Source: Xanthomonas populi (GTDB lineage: Bacteria > Pseudomonadota > Gammaproteobacteria > Xanthomonadales > Xanthomonadaceae). From it: 35,969 nt of DNA. Of the stretch, positions 1 through 7,774 are shown one piece after another (position 1 is the first letter of the stretch; each line of letters starts with the position of its first letter). The stretch is taken from contig NZ_MDEJ01000030.1 in NCBI RefSeq assembly GCF_002940065.1, forward strand, positions 1-35,969, written 5' to 3'. Under the pieces are notes generated by a model, which saw only the letters and a list, made by a program, of their open reading frames with translations, did no database searches and was not told where the DNA came from. A program made the translations under genes and the position numbers.

Positions 1-74
1 ATGCGCGCACTTGTTTCTACACGATCCGGGTGCAACCAGCTGATCTATCTCGGGAAAACGTGGGGAAACCTCAG
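1..74. repeat. Terminal 74-bp repeat, left copy
   Basis: Bases 1-74 are the exact reverse complement of 35892-35965. The match stops at the next base inward on both sides (G at 75; C at 35891 in the corresponding orientation). Sequence inward of the repeat differs at the two ends, so the repeat terminus points into the window and the rest of the repeated element lies outside it. This is what a draft contig looks like when it stops at two copies of one insertion element. Read from its terminus the repeat begins CTGAGGTTTCCCC; I do not recognise the element. Confidence 0.85.
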
Positions 75-514
75 GGTCAGACAGCCATCGAGATGCGGGC
101 TGCCAGGTCGGTCCCTGACAGATGAAGGCCACGCAGCCCTCAACCTTACAAGGAGCCATCCGCCCCACGCTTGATCTTGGCGTTGCAGGTGTTGCCGGAT
201 TCGGGGTTGTAGATCCTGCCTTTCCATAGATCCCGTGCATCCACCAGCTCGCTGAGAATCACCTTGCCTTCCATCGGGTTGTTGCCCTTGGCCGGATCCG
301 GATTGACCGCATCGGTCTTTGCGCTACCGGGTTTGCTCCTCAACACTTTGACGATCGTGCCGCAGAGCGCCGCGCCACAGGGCCGGATTTCCACCAACGC
401 CTGTTGGTTATCGGTGAACCATTTTCCGGTGATGGGTTCGACAGTGAATGCAGGCGCACTCGACACGGCAAAGGCAAAGGCCAGTCAGCGTGTGGCACAG
501 ATGACGTGGCTCAT
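75..514 (-). pseudogene. DUF2147 family secreted protein, broken
   Basis: DUF2147 proteins are small exported proteins of unknown biochemical role. The family pattern is visible: GKWFTDNQQALVEIRPCG, then ALCGTIV, NPDP and GRIYNPESG. The natural start is probably the ATG at 514, reading MSHVICATR; an in-frame TGA at 485-487 then interrupts what would be the signal peptide (LAFAFAVSSAPA follows). Near the C-terminus an extra T creates TAA at 146-148. Removing that base restores KVEGCVAFICQGPTW, the usual family ending. After this the frame runs straight toward the terminal repeat, so the last codons may also be lost. The two lesions make a functional product unlikely. Confidence 0.8.
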
Positions 515-704
515 TGGCTTCGTTGAAGATGCGAAGACCAGCTTGGCTTGCAGCCCTGGCTGATAACGGACGACTGACTCGTCAGATAATCCAAGCCAGC
601 AGGTTCGATTTTATTGACGCACTCTTGGGATCTGATTAGCCGAGGCTTGGCACCCAAGCATCGCGCTCAGCCGTCAGCGTCTCCTATGCCGCATATTCTC
701 CAGT

Positions 705-727
705 CCTTCCCCGCTGGTGGGAGAAGG
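705..727. repeat. Degenerate copy of dispersed palindrome
   Basis: An imperfect palindrome (CCTTCCCCGC...GGGAGAAGG) resembles the core of the elements at 7687-7732 and 15241-15286. It lies in the gap between the DUF2147 remnant and the two-repeat protein. The rest of 515-802 shows no gene; a short arm pair CTGAC/GTCAG at 574-585 is the only other structure seen. Confidence 0.4.
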
Positions 728-802
728 TACCGGACAGTCGCGGATCTGTCAGACCGCATCCTTGGACGCGTGTGAGCACTGTAGACCTGTGCTCAAAACT
801 TG

Positions 803-1342
803 CTAACTCAAGGTCAATGTCGAACCTTCCGCACCGGCACGCAACTGCTGTGCGCCGCCGCCCACGGCGGTGTATACGATGGCAAAACTCTTCTTGACGT
901 TGGGATCGGGGTCCCCGCCGAATGTCGCGTTGCTCACCGGGATCGCGGTGCCGCCGTTGTTGACCAGCCACTGGCAGGTCGCCGTGACGTCGTAACCATT
1001 GTTGCCGGTACCGTAAATCGCACGGACGACTGTAAAACTTGGTCTGCAAGGCACCGGGACGGGCGTACTGGCAGTAGGCGGATTGGGAACCAGATCGATC
1101 TGGCCATTTTCCGCACAACCGAGCGCGATGGGATTCCCGCCATTCAATACCGGATTTTTGTAAAGAATCGCAAAGCTCTTGACCGTGCCCGGATCAGGGT
1201 CGGTCCCGAAGAAGTCATTGCTTGCGGTGATATCGTAATTGCCTGTATTGACGATGTCTTGGCACACCTGGGTGACATCGATTCCTGCATTGCCGGTGCC
1301 GTACACCGCAGAAAGGATCGTGATAGCCATGATAATTGCCAT
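803..1342 (-). CDS. Protein of two DUF3395-like repeats
   Basis: This 179-residue protein consists almost entirely of two copies of a ~55-residue unit. Copy one starts AVYGTGNAGIDVT and ends KSFAILYKN; copy two starts AIYGTGNNGYDVT and ends KSFAIVYTA. Both contain a shared FGxDPDP block before the terminal strand, suggesting a beta-rich module. The pattern resembles the DUF3395 module also found at the C-terminus of DnaJC11-like proteins, but I assign this from memory only. I see no signal peptide, membrane segment or catalytic motif. The start is ambiguous: ATG at 1342 (MAIIMAITIL) or 1330 (MAITIL); neither has a good ribosome binding site. It is on the same strand as the patatin gene, 407 bases downstream of it. 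Function unknown; a binding module partnering the lipase is only a guess. Confidence 0.7.
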   Translation of the reverse strand: MAIIMAITILSAVYGTGNAGIDVTQVCQDIVNTGNYDITASNDFFGTDPDPGTVKSFAILYKNPVLNGGNPIALGCAENGQIDLVPNPPTASTPVPVPCRPSFTVVRAIYGTGNNGYDVTATCQWLVNNGGTAIPVSNATFGGDPDPNVKKSFAIVYTAVGGGAQQLRAGAEGSTLTLS

Positions 1343-1749
1343 TTTTTTCGGGACTGGGAAGGCCGTCCCGACTCGCCTCTCGCCATGGGCTACCAATCAT
1401 CCAGCACCCTGGCACACCATTGGACGCAGCTTGCGTGGTATCTGGATGCACAGCTCCGTATTTTTCGAATCCAGTTTCCAGGAATCTCATGGAGCCGATG
1501 ACTGGTCACAGATCACAGGCATGACGCCCGACGCACGCCGTTGAGATCTACTGATCCGTGCAGTGGCAAAGAAGATTCCCTGATTCGCCGGAAGTCGCGG
1601 TCGTCAGTGTCACCAGAGCATGCACACGAATTGACGCCAAGTAGATGCAGACGGAACGATTTGAACCCGGCATGCGGGCGACCCACGCGGCTGCGCTCCG
1701 GCAGCTCCACTCTAGCGCGTGCGCGAATATTCCGATACCCGCCCTATGT
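1343..1749. other. 407-base gap without a gene
   Basis: No convincing ORF is seen between the patatin stop and the two-repeat protein. The stretch is probably the 3' region of the patatin gene plus the promoter of the downstream gene. A run resembling a tRNA T-arm near 1661 does not fold into a tRNA. Confidence 0.5.
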
Positions 1750-2757
1750 CTAGCGGCTGGCGACCCAGTCACGCGTTTGTTTCCACGCATCTGTCTGCAG
1801 GTAAGCCTGGGTTTCGCTGGCCAGATCAGAGACATGCTTCCAGTCATCCAGTGCGTAAGGACGTTGCAGCTCGACAGTGGCGCGCTTGAAGTTGCCGGCC
1901 AGCACTTGCTCGGCCTGGATGCTTGCAAGCTCGTCCGTTGCGTCCATGGTCAGATTCAGCAGCGGCATGGCCGGAACCGAGCCGCTGGCCCAGGGAGACA
2001 GCCAGGATTTTGTGCCCCAGTCGAGCGGATTGCCGATCGCGGTGGACGGAATTCCTTGCGGGCTGCTGCCGGTGCCAAGCGAGAGCAGCTGGATATCGCC
2101 GACATTGGTCACCAGGCCACTTGCGATGGCCTCGGCCACGGCGGTCATGGACGGATTGTTGGCCAACATACTGCCATCGGCGAAGAAACAATAATCGTCG
2201 TTTGCTCCGGCAATCCGATAAGGCGGAAAGTAGGTTGGCACGGCAGACGTCGCCACTGCGGCGCCGACCATGCTGATCTGCCTGTATGGATTGTTGACGC
2301 CGTTTGAGAACGTGGCAGGCATCCAGTTCGCACTGGTCGCATCCCACAAGCGTGCGGCGTTGACGACGACCCGCCGCTTCGCGTCTGCAAGCGGCGTTGC
2401 ACCCAACAATCCGCTTGCGATCTGGATCAATCCGTCATTCTTGTACTGGCTGCTGAAGAAGCCCGGGCCGCTACCCAGCGCCGCATTCAACCCTTGCTGT
2501 TGCGGCTGGGCCTGTTGATCGAGCAGCCACCCGTTGGGTTCGAAAATGCTTGCGCCTTTGGTCATGTACATCTCGATAATCGTGCCGATCGGGACGTTTT
2601 GCACCAATGCCAGAGCAAGCAGGCCGCCTGTGGAAGTGCCGGCAAAGCCATCTGCATGACTGAGAAGGTGGGTGTTCTGATCCAGGTCCTGGATGAGCAT
2701 CGCGGTGATCAGGCCTCGAATTCGGCCACCATCGCACCTGATGATATTGAACGACAT
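1750..2757 (-). CDS. Patatin-like phospholipase/acyl hydrolase
   Basis: A 335-residue protein with the patatin Ser-Asp dyad: nucleophile elbow GTSTGG with Ser42, and the catalytic Asp in FFADGSMLANNP near residue 194. Patatins hydrolyse acyl esters of membrane lipids. The oxyanion motif near residues 9-15 reads DGGRIRG, whereas the family consensus is DGGGxRG; the fourth position is Arg (codon CGA, one base from GGA). There is no signal peptide, so the protein is probably cytoplasmic or exported by a dedicated system. The start at 2757 is chosen because AGGAGG lies six bases upstream and family homology begins there; an in-frame upstream GTG/ATG would overrun the ribosome binding site. Its neighbours are a divergent AraC regulator and a downstream two-repeat protein. 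The fold is well supported; activity is uncertain because of the Arg. Confidence 0.85.
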   Translation of the reverse strand: MSFNIIRCDGGRIRGLITAMLIQDLDQNTHLLSHADGFAGTSTGGLLALALVQNVPIGTIIEMYMTKGASIFEPNGWLLDQQAQPQQQGLNAALGSGPGFFSSQYKNDGLIQIASGLLGATPLADAKRRVVVNAARLWDATSANWMPATFSNGVNNPYRQISMVGAAVATSAVPTYFPPYRIAGANDDYCFFADGSMLANNPSMTAVAEAIASGLVTNVGDIQLLSLGTGSSPQGIPSTAIGNPLDWGTKSWLSPWASGSVPAMPLLNLTMDATDELASIQAEQVLAGNFKRATVELQRPYALDDWKHVSDLASETQAYLQTDAWKQTRDWVASR

Positions 2758-2966
2758 TGAAGCCTCCTGGAGAGCGAGCGCTGTCATGAAACGTGTGCGG
2801 CAAAGGCGTCAAGACAAAGCTATCTGACTGTCCGGCTAGCGCGAGATGCCGACTGTCAGGATGAGTCGGCGTGTGCGCGAGAGTGGTTGCGACGACTCTT
2901 TCGTCTATCGTTGCATCACCTTAAAAGCACGTCTATCCATCAGCCGACAAATCGTCTCACGGCATT
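2758..2966. promoter_or_regulatory. Divergent promoter region, patatin/AraC
   Basis: About 209 bases separate the divergent patatin and AraC-type genes and must hold both promoters. The only site I can point to is the AGGAGG ribosome binding site of the patatin gene at 2764-2769. No operator repeat is obvious. Confidence 0.4.
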
Positions 2967-3641
2967 TTGAGCCATGATGGGTTGGCGCCGCTTTTCTCGG
3001 TTGATCAGATGGCAGGCCCAGTGGAGTGGGCCGCAGCCAGCACCCGCATGAGCAGCACCAGCTGTTATAGCGCTATCGTTCCGCAAACATTCTCATCGGT
3101 TGAGGCGCATGCGCCGTCGATGAGCGATCTGCTGGCCTATATCGAGCAGCACAGCGGTGGGGCCGAGCTCGGTACCAAGTCCTTGCAGCAGGCATTCGCG
3201 CTGTCGCGTGCGTCGTTGTACCGACTGGTCCAGTCGCGTGGCGGCGTGGCCAGCTACATCCGCGAGCAACGTCTGTGCACCGCACACCGCTATCTGCATG
3301 CCTACCCGGAGTGCAGCCTGACCTGGTTGCTGTATGAAATGGGCTTTGCCTCGGAGCGGCAGTTTCAGCGCTGTTTTCAGCAACGTTTCGGCATGCCGCC
3401 GATGCAATGGCGCCACCACTGCGGTGCCGCACCGCCAACGCATTCGCCACACCGCGGTCACTCCGTGCCGATGTGGCGCTTCATGCGCGAACTGAGCCAG
3501 GATGCGCAACGCGATCACGCACCGGCGCGTGCCGGCACGCTGCCGGTGCAACCAGCATCGCTGGTGCATACCGAGGCGCCACGGCGTCTTGTAAAGCCCG
3601 CAAGCCGTTTTGCAGGTCAGCCAGAGTCGATGGAAAACTGA
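2967..3641 (+). CDS. AraC-type transcriptional regulator
   Basis: About 224 residues. The middle of the protein carries an AraC/XylS-type double helix-turn-helix: the first helix pair around LQQAFALSRASLYRLVQ, then YIREQRLCTAHRYL, then the second pair around LLYEMGFASERQFQRCFQQ with the signature ending FGMPPMQWR. The N-terminus is short and lacks a cupin-like ligand domain, so it is a DNA-binding-only member or senses through an unknown region. The C-terminal ~70 residues are low-complexity and basic. The start is uncertain: TTG at 2967 gives the longest frame, with ATG at 3009 and 3048 as alternatives; none has a clear ribosome binding site. It is divergent from the patatin gene, which makes that gene a candidate target. 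Confidence 0.75.
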   Translation: MSHDGLAPLFSVDQMAGPVEWAAASTRMSSTSCYSAIVPQTFSSVEAHAPSMSDLLAYIEQHSGGAELGTKSLQQAFALSRASLYRLVQSRGGVASYIREQRLCTAHRYLHAYPECSLTWLLYEMGFASERQFQRCFQQRFGMPPMQWRHHCGAAPPTHSPHRGHSVPMWRFMRELSQDAQRDHAPARAGTLPVQPASLVHTEAPRRLVKPASRFAGQPESMEN

Positions 3642-3659
3642 TCCGCAATCGGCGTAGTC

Positions 3660-3711
3660 GCGCGCCTGCGCGAGAGGCATTATCGATAACGCCTCTCACG
3701 CTCAGGCGCGC
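3660..3711. repeat. REP-like palindrome (52 bp)
   Basis: Nested inverted arms form a near-perfect palindrome: outer GCGCGCCTG/CAGGCGCGC, middle GAGAGGC/GCCTCTC, inner TTATC/GATAA. The right flank continues CTCCTACAAG; reversed this is the GTAGGAGCGCGC head seen in REP elements of Pseudomonas and Xanthomonas. It sits just after the AraC gene in a convergent gap, so it may also stop transcription from both sides. Confidence 0.75.
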
Positions 3712-3784
3712 TCCTACAAGAGAACGTGCGCCTTGAAACGCGCGATGCGCTGAGCGTGTTCGTGCACAGCAAAACATCCGCCAA

Positions 3785-4231
3785 TCAGCGAATCACCAAC
3801 ACCGGAATCGAGCTGTGCGTCAGCACTTCCACCGTCTGGCTGCCGAGCAACATGCGGCCTACGCCGCGGCGGCCGTGCGAGGTCATGATGATCAGATCGC
3901 TGTTGCACTCCTTGGCGGTCTGCACAATGCCTTCGGCCGCGAAAAGATCCAGCACGTGACGCGAGGTGGCCTTGATATTGGCCGACACCGCCAACTCCAG
4001 CGCCGGGCGCAAAATCTTCTCGGCAGCAGTTTCGCGCTCGGTGCGATATTTCGGGCTTGTCTCGTAGCCCACGCTCCAGCCCATCGCGTCGTACATGCCC
4101 ATCGCCCACGGCTCGGACACGGTGACGATATCGACCTTGGCACCGGTGGCCTTGGCCAACTCCAGACCTTGAAACAAACCGCGATGCGACAACTCGGACG
4201 CATCGATGGCGATCAGGAGACGTTTGTACAT
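3785..4231 (-). CDS. Universal stress protein, UspA family
   Basis: A 148-residue single-domain Usp protein, the usual family length. The N-terminus MYKRLLIAIDASELS is the typical first strand with the nucleotide-contacting Asp. The C-terminus carries the ATP-binding loop SHGRRGVGRMLLGSQT followed by the closing strand PVLVIR. Members with this loop bind ATP and help cells survive starvation, hypoxia or oxidative stress. The start at 4231 is set by a strong AAGGAGGT ribosome binding site. Upstream at 4301-4314 lies a perfect FNR-type box, which predicts induction under low oxygen. It is transcribed in the same direction as the acetyltransferase gene at 4341-4922, about 110 bases downstream of it, and probably from its own promoter. 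Confidence 0.92.
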   Translation of the reverse strand: MYKRLLIAIDASELSHRGLFQGLELAKATGAKVDIVTVSEPWAMGMYDAMGWSVGYETSPKYRTERETAAEKILRPALELAVSANIKATSRHVLDLFAAEGIVQTAKECNSDLIIMTSHGRRGVGRMLLGSQTVEVLTHSSIPVLVIR

Positions 4232-4300
4232 GGTGACCTCCTTGGATGACCGGCCTGGCTGCCGGTGGAATCGGCCTGACAGTTCGCTGATGCACACACC

Positions 4301-4314
4301 TTGATACGCATCAA
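4301..4314. promoter_or_regulatory. FNR/ANR-type operator
   Basis: TTGATACGCATCAA matches the FNR/ANR consensus TTGAT-N4-ATCAA at every defined position. Its centre is about 76 bases upstream of the universal stress protein ATG at 4231. That spacing suits activation from a site near -41.5, with transcription starting near 4266. No good -10 box is obvious there, so promoter placement is an inference. Confidence 0.6.
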
Positions 4315-4340
4315 TGCCGCCACGCGGGTTGCTGCAACAC

Positions 4341-4922
4341 TCAGTCGGTTGGCACTGCATCGGGAGCGTCGCGGCTTGCGCGTACGCGCGCCGGATTGCC
4401 CAATGCGGTCGCTCCGGCAGGTACATCGCGCGTGACCACCGCACCGGCGCCGATCACCGCGTCGTCACCGATGCTCACGCCCGGCAGGATGATTGCCCCA
4501 CCGCCGATCCACACATTGCGCCCGATGCGGATCGGCCGCCCGAACTCCAGCCCGCTGGCGCGTCCTGCTGCATCGCGCGGATGGTCGGCAGCATAGAACT
4601 GCACCGCAGGACCCACCTGCGTGCCCTCGCCGATGCTGACCTCGCAGATATCCAGGATCACGCAGTTGAAGTTGAGGAACGCGCCAGCGCCCAGACGAAT
4701 GTTGTAACCATAGTCGCAACGAAACGGCGGGCGGATCACCGCACCTGCGCCGACCTCGGCCAATCGCTCGACCAGCAGCGCGTGCCGTTGGGCGGACGGC
4801 TGCGCGGCGGTGGCGTTGTACCGCACCATCCAGTCGACGGCGGCAGCCTGGTCGGTCTGTAGGTCTTCATCGGCGGCGTTGTAGAGCTCGCCTGCCAGCA
4901 TCTTTTGTTTTTCGCTCTGCAT
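4341..4922 (-). CDS. maa: Maltose/galactoside O-acetyltransferase
   Basis: A 193-residue left-handed beta-helix acetyltransferase that transfers acetyl from acetyl-CoA to sugar hydroxyls, as E. coli Maa and LacA do in the cytoplasm. The N-terminal signature SEKQKMLAGELYNAAD matches Maa. PPFRCDYGYNI follows, then hexapeptide repeats such as IGRNVWIGGGAIILPGV, IGDDAVIGAGAVVTRDV and the ending GNPARV. The catalytic His is in YAADHP. The start at 4922 is chosen because MQSEKQKM aligns with the family N-terminus; a GTG nine bases upstream is possible. The ribosome binding site is weak. It is divergent from the broken small gene at 4953, only 30 bases away. The precise acceptor sugar cannot be told from sequence. 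Confidence 0.9.
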   Translation of the reverse strand: MQSEKQKMLAGELYNAADEDLQTDQAAAVDWMVRYNATAAQPSAQRHALLVERLAEVGAGAVIRPPFRCDYGYNIRLGAGAFLNFNCVILDICEVSIGEGTQVGPAVQFYAADHPRDAAGRASGLEFGRPIRIGRNVWIGGGAIILPGVSIGDDAVIGAGAVVTRDVPAGATALGNPARVRASRDAPDAVPTD

Positions 4923-4952
4923 CGTGCCCACTCACGCGGTACAGGAGCCGCA

Positions 4953-5242
4953 ATGATCGCATCGACAGCGGCATCTGCATGTGACGCTGCAGGGGCAATC
5001 GGCAACGACGCTCACCCTGTCATCGCCAGTATCCATTTCTACGAGCCGGGCGACAGCAAGGGCGTCGCGTTGCAAGCGACTTCCAGGGCGAGACGTTCGA
5101 TATCACGCACAACGTATTGCGTCGGATTTACCCGGGTGGCGACCAAGGTGTGCCGCCATTTACGCTGGTGGTGCTCGCGAACAGGTCTACGCTCACCGTA
5201 AAAGGCAAGCGGATCAACTCCACCTTCAGCTGGGAAATGTAA
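4953..5242 (+). pseudogene. Unrecognised small gene, frameshifted
   Basis: An ATG at 4953 with AGGAG six bases upstream opens a frame reading through DAHPVIASIHFYEPGDSKGV. Near 5075 the sensible frame changes: GDFQGETFDITHNVLRR continues in another frame to SFSTFSWEM-like residues (NSTFSWEM) and a TAA at 5240-5242. One G missing in the CAAGCGAC stretch would explain the break (expected CAAGGCGAC). The repaired product would have about 96 residues, with no membrane segment. I do not recognise the family. Whether it is a true pseudogene or a sequencing error cannot be decided here. Confidence 0.5.
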
Positions 5243-5419
5243 GGACGACGACGCAGCCGAAGCGATGCCTCAGCCGCCTGCACGCTGCCGCATGCGGTTG
5301 GGCGATCGCGGCGCGTGAGCTCCCACATCAACCTGCTTCTGCCGCCTTACCGACAGCACACTGACGCGCCCTCGTCGCTTCACGCAGCCAACCGTATTGC
5401 CGGTGGGTGTAGGGCTGGC

Positions 5420-7612
5420 CTACACCACTGTCAAATTGGCGTATGCCATCACCAGCCACTTGGCGCCGACTTCGTCGAATTGCACTTGCACGCGCGCATG
5501 CGCACCGGCGCCCTCATAATCCACGACCACGCCGCCGCCGAACTTGGGATGTTCGACGTTGGCGCCGAGCTTGATCGGCGCGGCTTCGACCACACCACCG
5601 TGCACCGGTCCGCCACGTGCCGCACCCAGCGAGGCCGTACGCGAAACCTGCACTTTCGGGCGGACCTCATGCAGCAACGCACGCGGAATCTCTAGCAGAA
5701 AGCGCGACGGCACGTTGTAGTTGTCCTGGCCGTGGATGCGCCGCGATTCGGCGTAGCACAGCACCAGCTTCTGGCGCGCGCGGGTGATGCCCACATACGC
5801 CAGACGGCGCTCTTCTTCGAGCCGGCCGCTTTCTTCCAGCGACCGTGCGCTTGGAAACAAGCCATCTTCCAAGCCGACCAGAAACACGATGGGGAATTCC
5901 AATCCCTTGGCCGAATGCAGCGTCATCAGCTGCACGCCTTCTTCACCGGCCTGCGCCTGGCCTTCCCCGGCTTCCAGCGAGGCGTAGGCGAGGAAGGCCA
6001 CCAACTCGGTCATGCCCTGGCTGTCTTCATCGTCCGGACGGGTGAAGCGCGAGGCCACCGAGACCAGTTCGTCCAGATTCTCGGTGCGCGATTCCGAATC
6101 CAGCCCGCTGCGGCTTTCCTTGGCCCAATGCTCGCGTAGACCAGAGCGCATCAGCACGTGGTCGACGCGTTCGGCCAGTTCCATCTGCCCGGTTTCGGCA
6201 TGCAGCTGGCCGACCAGGCTCAGGAACGTGGCCAGCGCATTGCGTGCGCGTGCGGCCAGGGTGTTATCTTGCGTGCACAGCATCGCCGCTTCCCACAGCG
6301 ACAGCGCATTGGCGCGTGCCAGGCGGCGCACTTCATCCAGCGTACGGTCGCCGATGCCACGCGTGGGCGTATTGACCGCGCGCTCGAAGGCGGCATCGTC
6401 GCTGCGATTGCTGAGCAGGCGCAAATACGCCAACGCATCCTTGATTTCGGCACGCTCGAAGAAGCGCATGCCGCCATACACGCGGTACGGCAGCTGCTCG
6501 GAAATCAGCGCTTCTTCCAGCGCGCGCGATTGCGCGTTGCTGCGATAGAGCACCGCCACTTCGCCATAACTGCCGCCATCGCGCACCCACTGCCGCGCAC
6601 GCTCGACAACATAGCGCGCCTCGTCGACTTCGTTGTAGGCCGCATACAGATCGATCGGGTCGCCATCGCCGGAATCGGTCCACAACTGCTTGCCGATGCG
6701 GTCCGGGTTGTGCGCGATCACCGCATTGGCCGCGCCCAGAATGTTCGCGCTGGAGCGATAGTTCTGCTCCAGCCGCACGGTCTGCGCGCCGGGGAAATCC
6801 TTCAAAAAGCGCTGGACGTTCTCGACCTTGGCACCGCGCCAACCGTAGATGGCCTGGTCGTCGTCGCCAACCACGAACACATGCCCGCTCTCGCCGGCCA
6901 GCACGCGCACGAAGGCGTACTGGATCGCGTTGGTGTCCTGGAACTCGTCGACCAGAATCTCGCGGAAGCGTGCACGGTAATGCGCCAGCAACGCCGGGGT
7001 ATCGCGCAGCAGTTCATGCGCGCGCAGCAGCAACTCGGCGAAATCCAGCAGACCGGAGCGGTCGCAACGCTCCTGATAGGCCGCGTACACCTGCCGGCGC
7101 ACCTCGGTCCACTCGTCATTGGGCTCGGGCTGGATGTGCTGCGGACGACGACCCTCGTCCTTCTGCTCGTTGATCCACCAGCTCATCTGCTTGGGCGGGT
7201 ACTTGCTCTCGTCCAGCTCCAGCGCCTGCACCACGCGCTTGACCAGCCGCAGCTGGTCGTCGCTGTCCATGACCTGGAAGCCTTCCGGCAACCGCGCGTC
7301 CTGCCAATGCAAGCGCAGCAGCCGATGCGCCAGCCCATGAAAGGTGCCGATCCACATCCCGCGGCTGCCGTTGCGCAGCTGCAGGTCGGTGCGGTGGCGC
7401 ATTTCGCCGGCAGCCTTGTTGGTGAAGGTCACCGCGAAGATGCCGTGGTTGGGCACGCCCTGGACTTCGTTGAGCCAGGCGATGCGATGGATCAGCACGC
7501 GCGTCTTGCCGGAGCCGGCGCCGGCCAGCACGAGGTAATGCCCCGGCGGCGCGGAAACGGCCTCGCGCTGGGCGGGGTTTAAATGATCGAGCAAATGAGA
7601 GACATCCACCAC
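5420..7612 (-). CDS. uvrD: DNA helicase II UvrD
   Basis: A 730-residue SF1A 3'-5' helicase used in nucleotide excision repair and mismatch repair. Motif I is GAGSGKT (residues 31-37), motif II DEFQDTN (222-228) and motif IV QNYRS (283-287). Further on are QLMTLHSAKGLEF and the arginine-finger motif LAYVGITRA. The C-terminus (LGANVEHPKFGGGVV...VQFDEVGAKWLVMAYANL) is the Tudor-like tail of UvrD, which separates it from Rep. Length is typical. The start is a GTG at 7612, chosen because LNPAQREAV then sits at the normal distance from the N-terminus. The gene is intact. It appears monocistronic, separated from the YdhS-like gene by a dispersed palindrome. Confidence 0.95.
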   Translation of the reverse strand: MVDVSHLLDHLNPAQREAVSAPPGHYLVLAGAGSGKTRVLIHRIAWLNEVQGVPNHGIFAVTFTNKAAGEMRHRTDLQLRNGSRGMWIGTFHGLAHRLLRLHWQDARLPEGFQVMDSDDQLRLVKRVVQALELDESKYPPKQMSWWINEQKDEGRRPQHIQPEPNDEWTEVRRQVYAAYQERCDRSGLLDFAELLLRAHELLRDTPALLAHYRARFREILVDEFQDTNAIQYAFVRVLAGESGHVFVVGDDDQAIYGWRGAKVENVQRFLKDFPGAQTVRLEQNYRSSANILGAANAVIAHNPDRIGKQLWTDSGDGDPIDLYAAYNEVDEARYVVERARQWVRDGGSYGEVAVLYRSNAQSRALEEALISEQLPYRVYGGMRFFERAEIKDALAYLRLLSNRSDDAAFERAVNTPTRGIGDRTLDEVRRLARANALSLWEAAMLCTQDNTLAARARNALATFLSLVGQLHAETGQMELAERVDHVLMRSGLREHWAKESRSGLDSESRTENLDELVSVASRFTRPDDEDSQGMTELVAFLAYASLEAGEGQAQAGEEGVQLMTLHSAKGLEFPIVFLVGLEDGLFPSARSLEESGRLEEERRLAYVGITRARQKLVLCYAESRRIHGQDNYNVPSRFLLEIPRALLHEVRPKVQVSRTASLGAARGGPVHGGVVEAAPIKLGANVEHPKFGGGVVVDYEGAGAHARVQVQFDEVGAKWLVMAYANLTVV

Positions 7613-7686
7613 AGCATTTTACCGGTTGTGGCGTCGCTGCGGCTGAGATTGCGATGAAGCGGTGGGGAATGCGCGGCTTCGCTCGT

Positions 7687-7732
7687 CCCCTCATCCGGCG
7701 CTACGCGCCACCCTCTCCCGGCGTGAGAAGGG
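7687..7732. repeat. Dispersed palindromic intergenic element
   Basis: Reversed, this stretch reads CCCTTCTCACGCCGGGAGAG, then GGCGCGTAGCGCC and GGATGAGGGG. It is the same design as 15241-15286 in opposite orientation: a stem with GGGAGA arms, then a GC hairpin, then GGATGA. It lies between uvrD and the YdhS-like gene. Confidence 0.6.
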
Positions 7733-7774
7733 AACAGGCCCTCTCCAGCCATGACCTCGGTCCCGGCACGCCCA

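Noticed and set aside
1651-1680. tRNA fragment or att site (GATTTGAACCCGG)
   Set aside because: Reversed it resembles a T-arm, but the arms do not pair and no acceptor or anticodon stem can be drawn.
1750-2757. CBASS-type patatin effector (CapV)
   Set aside because: No CD-NTase or other defence gene is adjacent, and the flanking genes are a repeat protein and an AraC regulator.
6158-7582. 474-residue plus-strand ORF
   Set aside because: It lies fully antisense to uvrD, which has every helicase motif; the residues show no family pattern.
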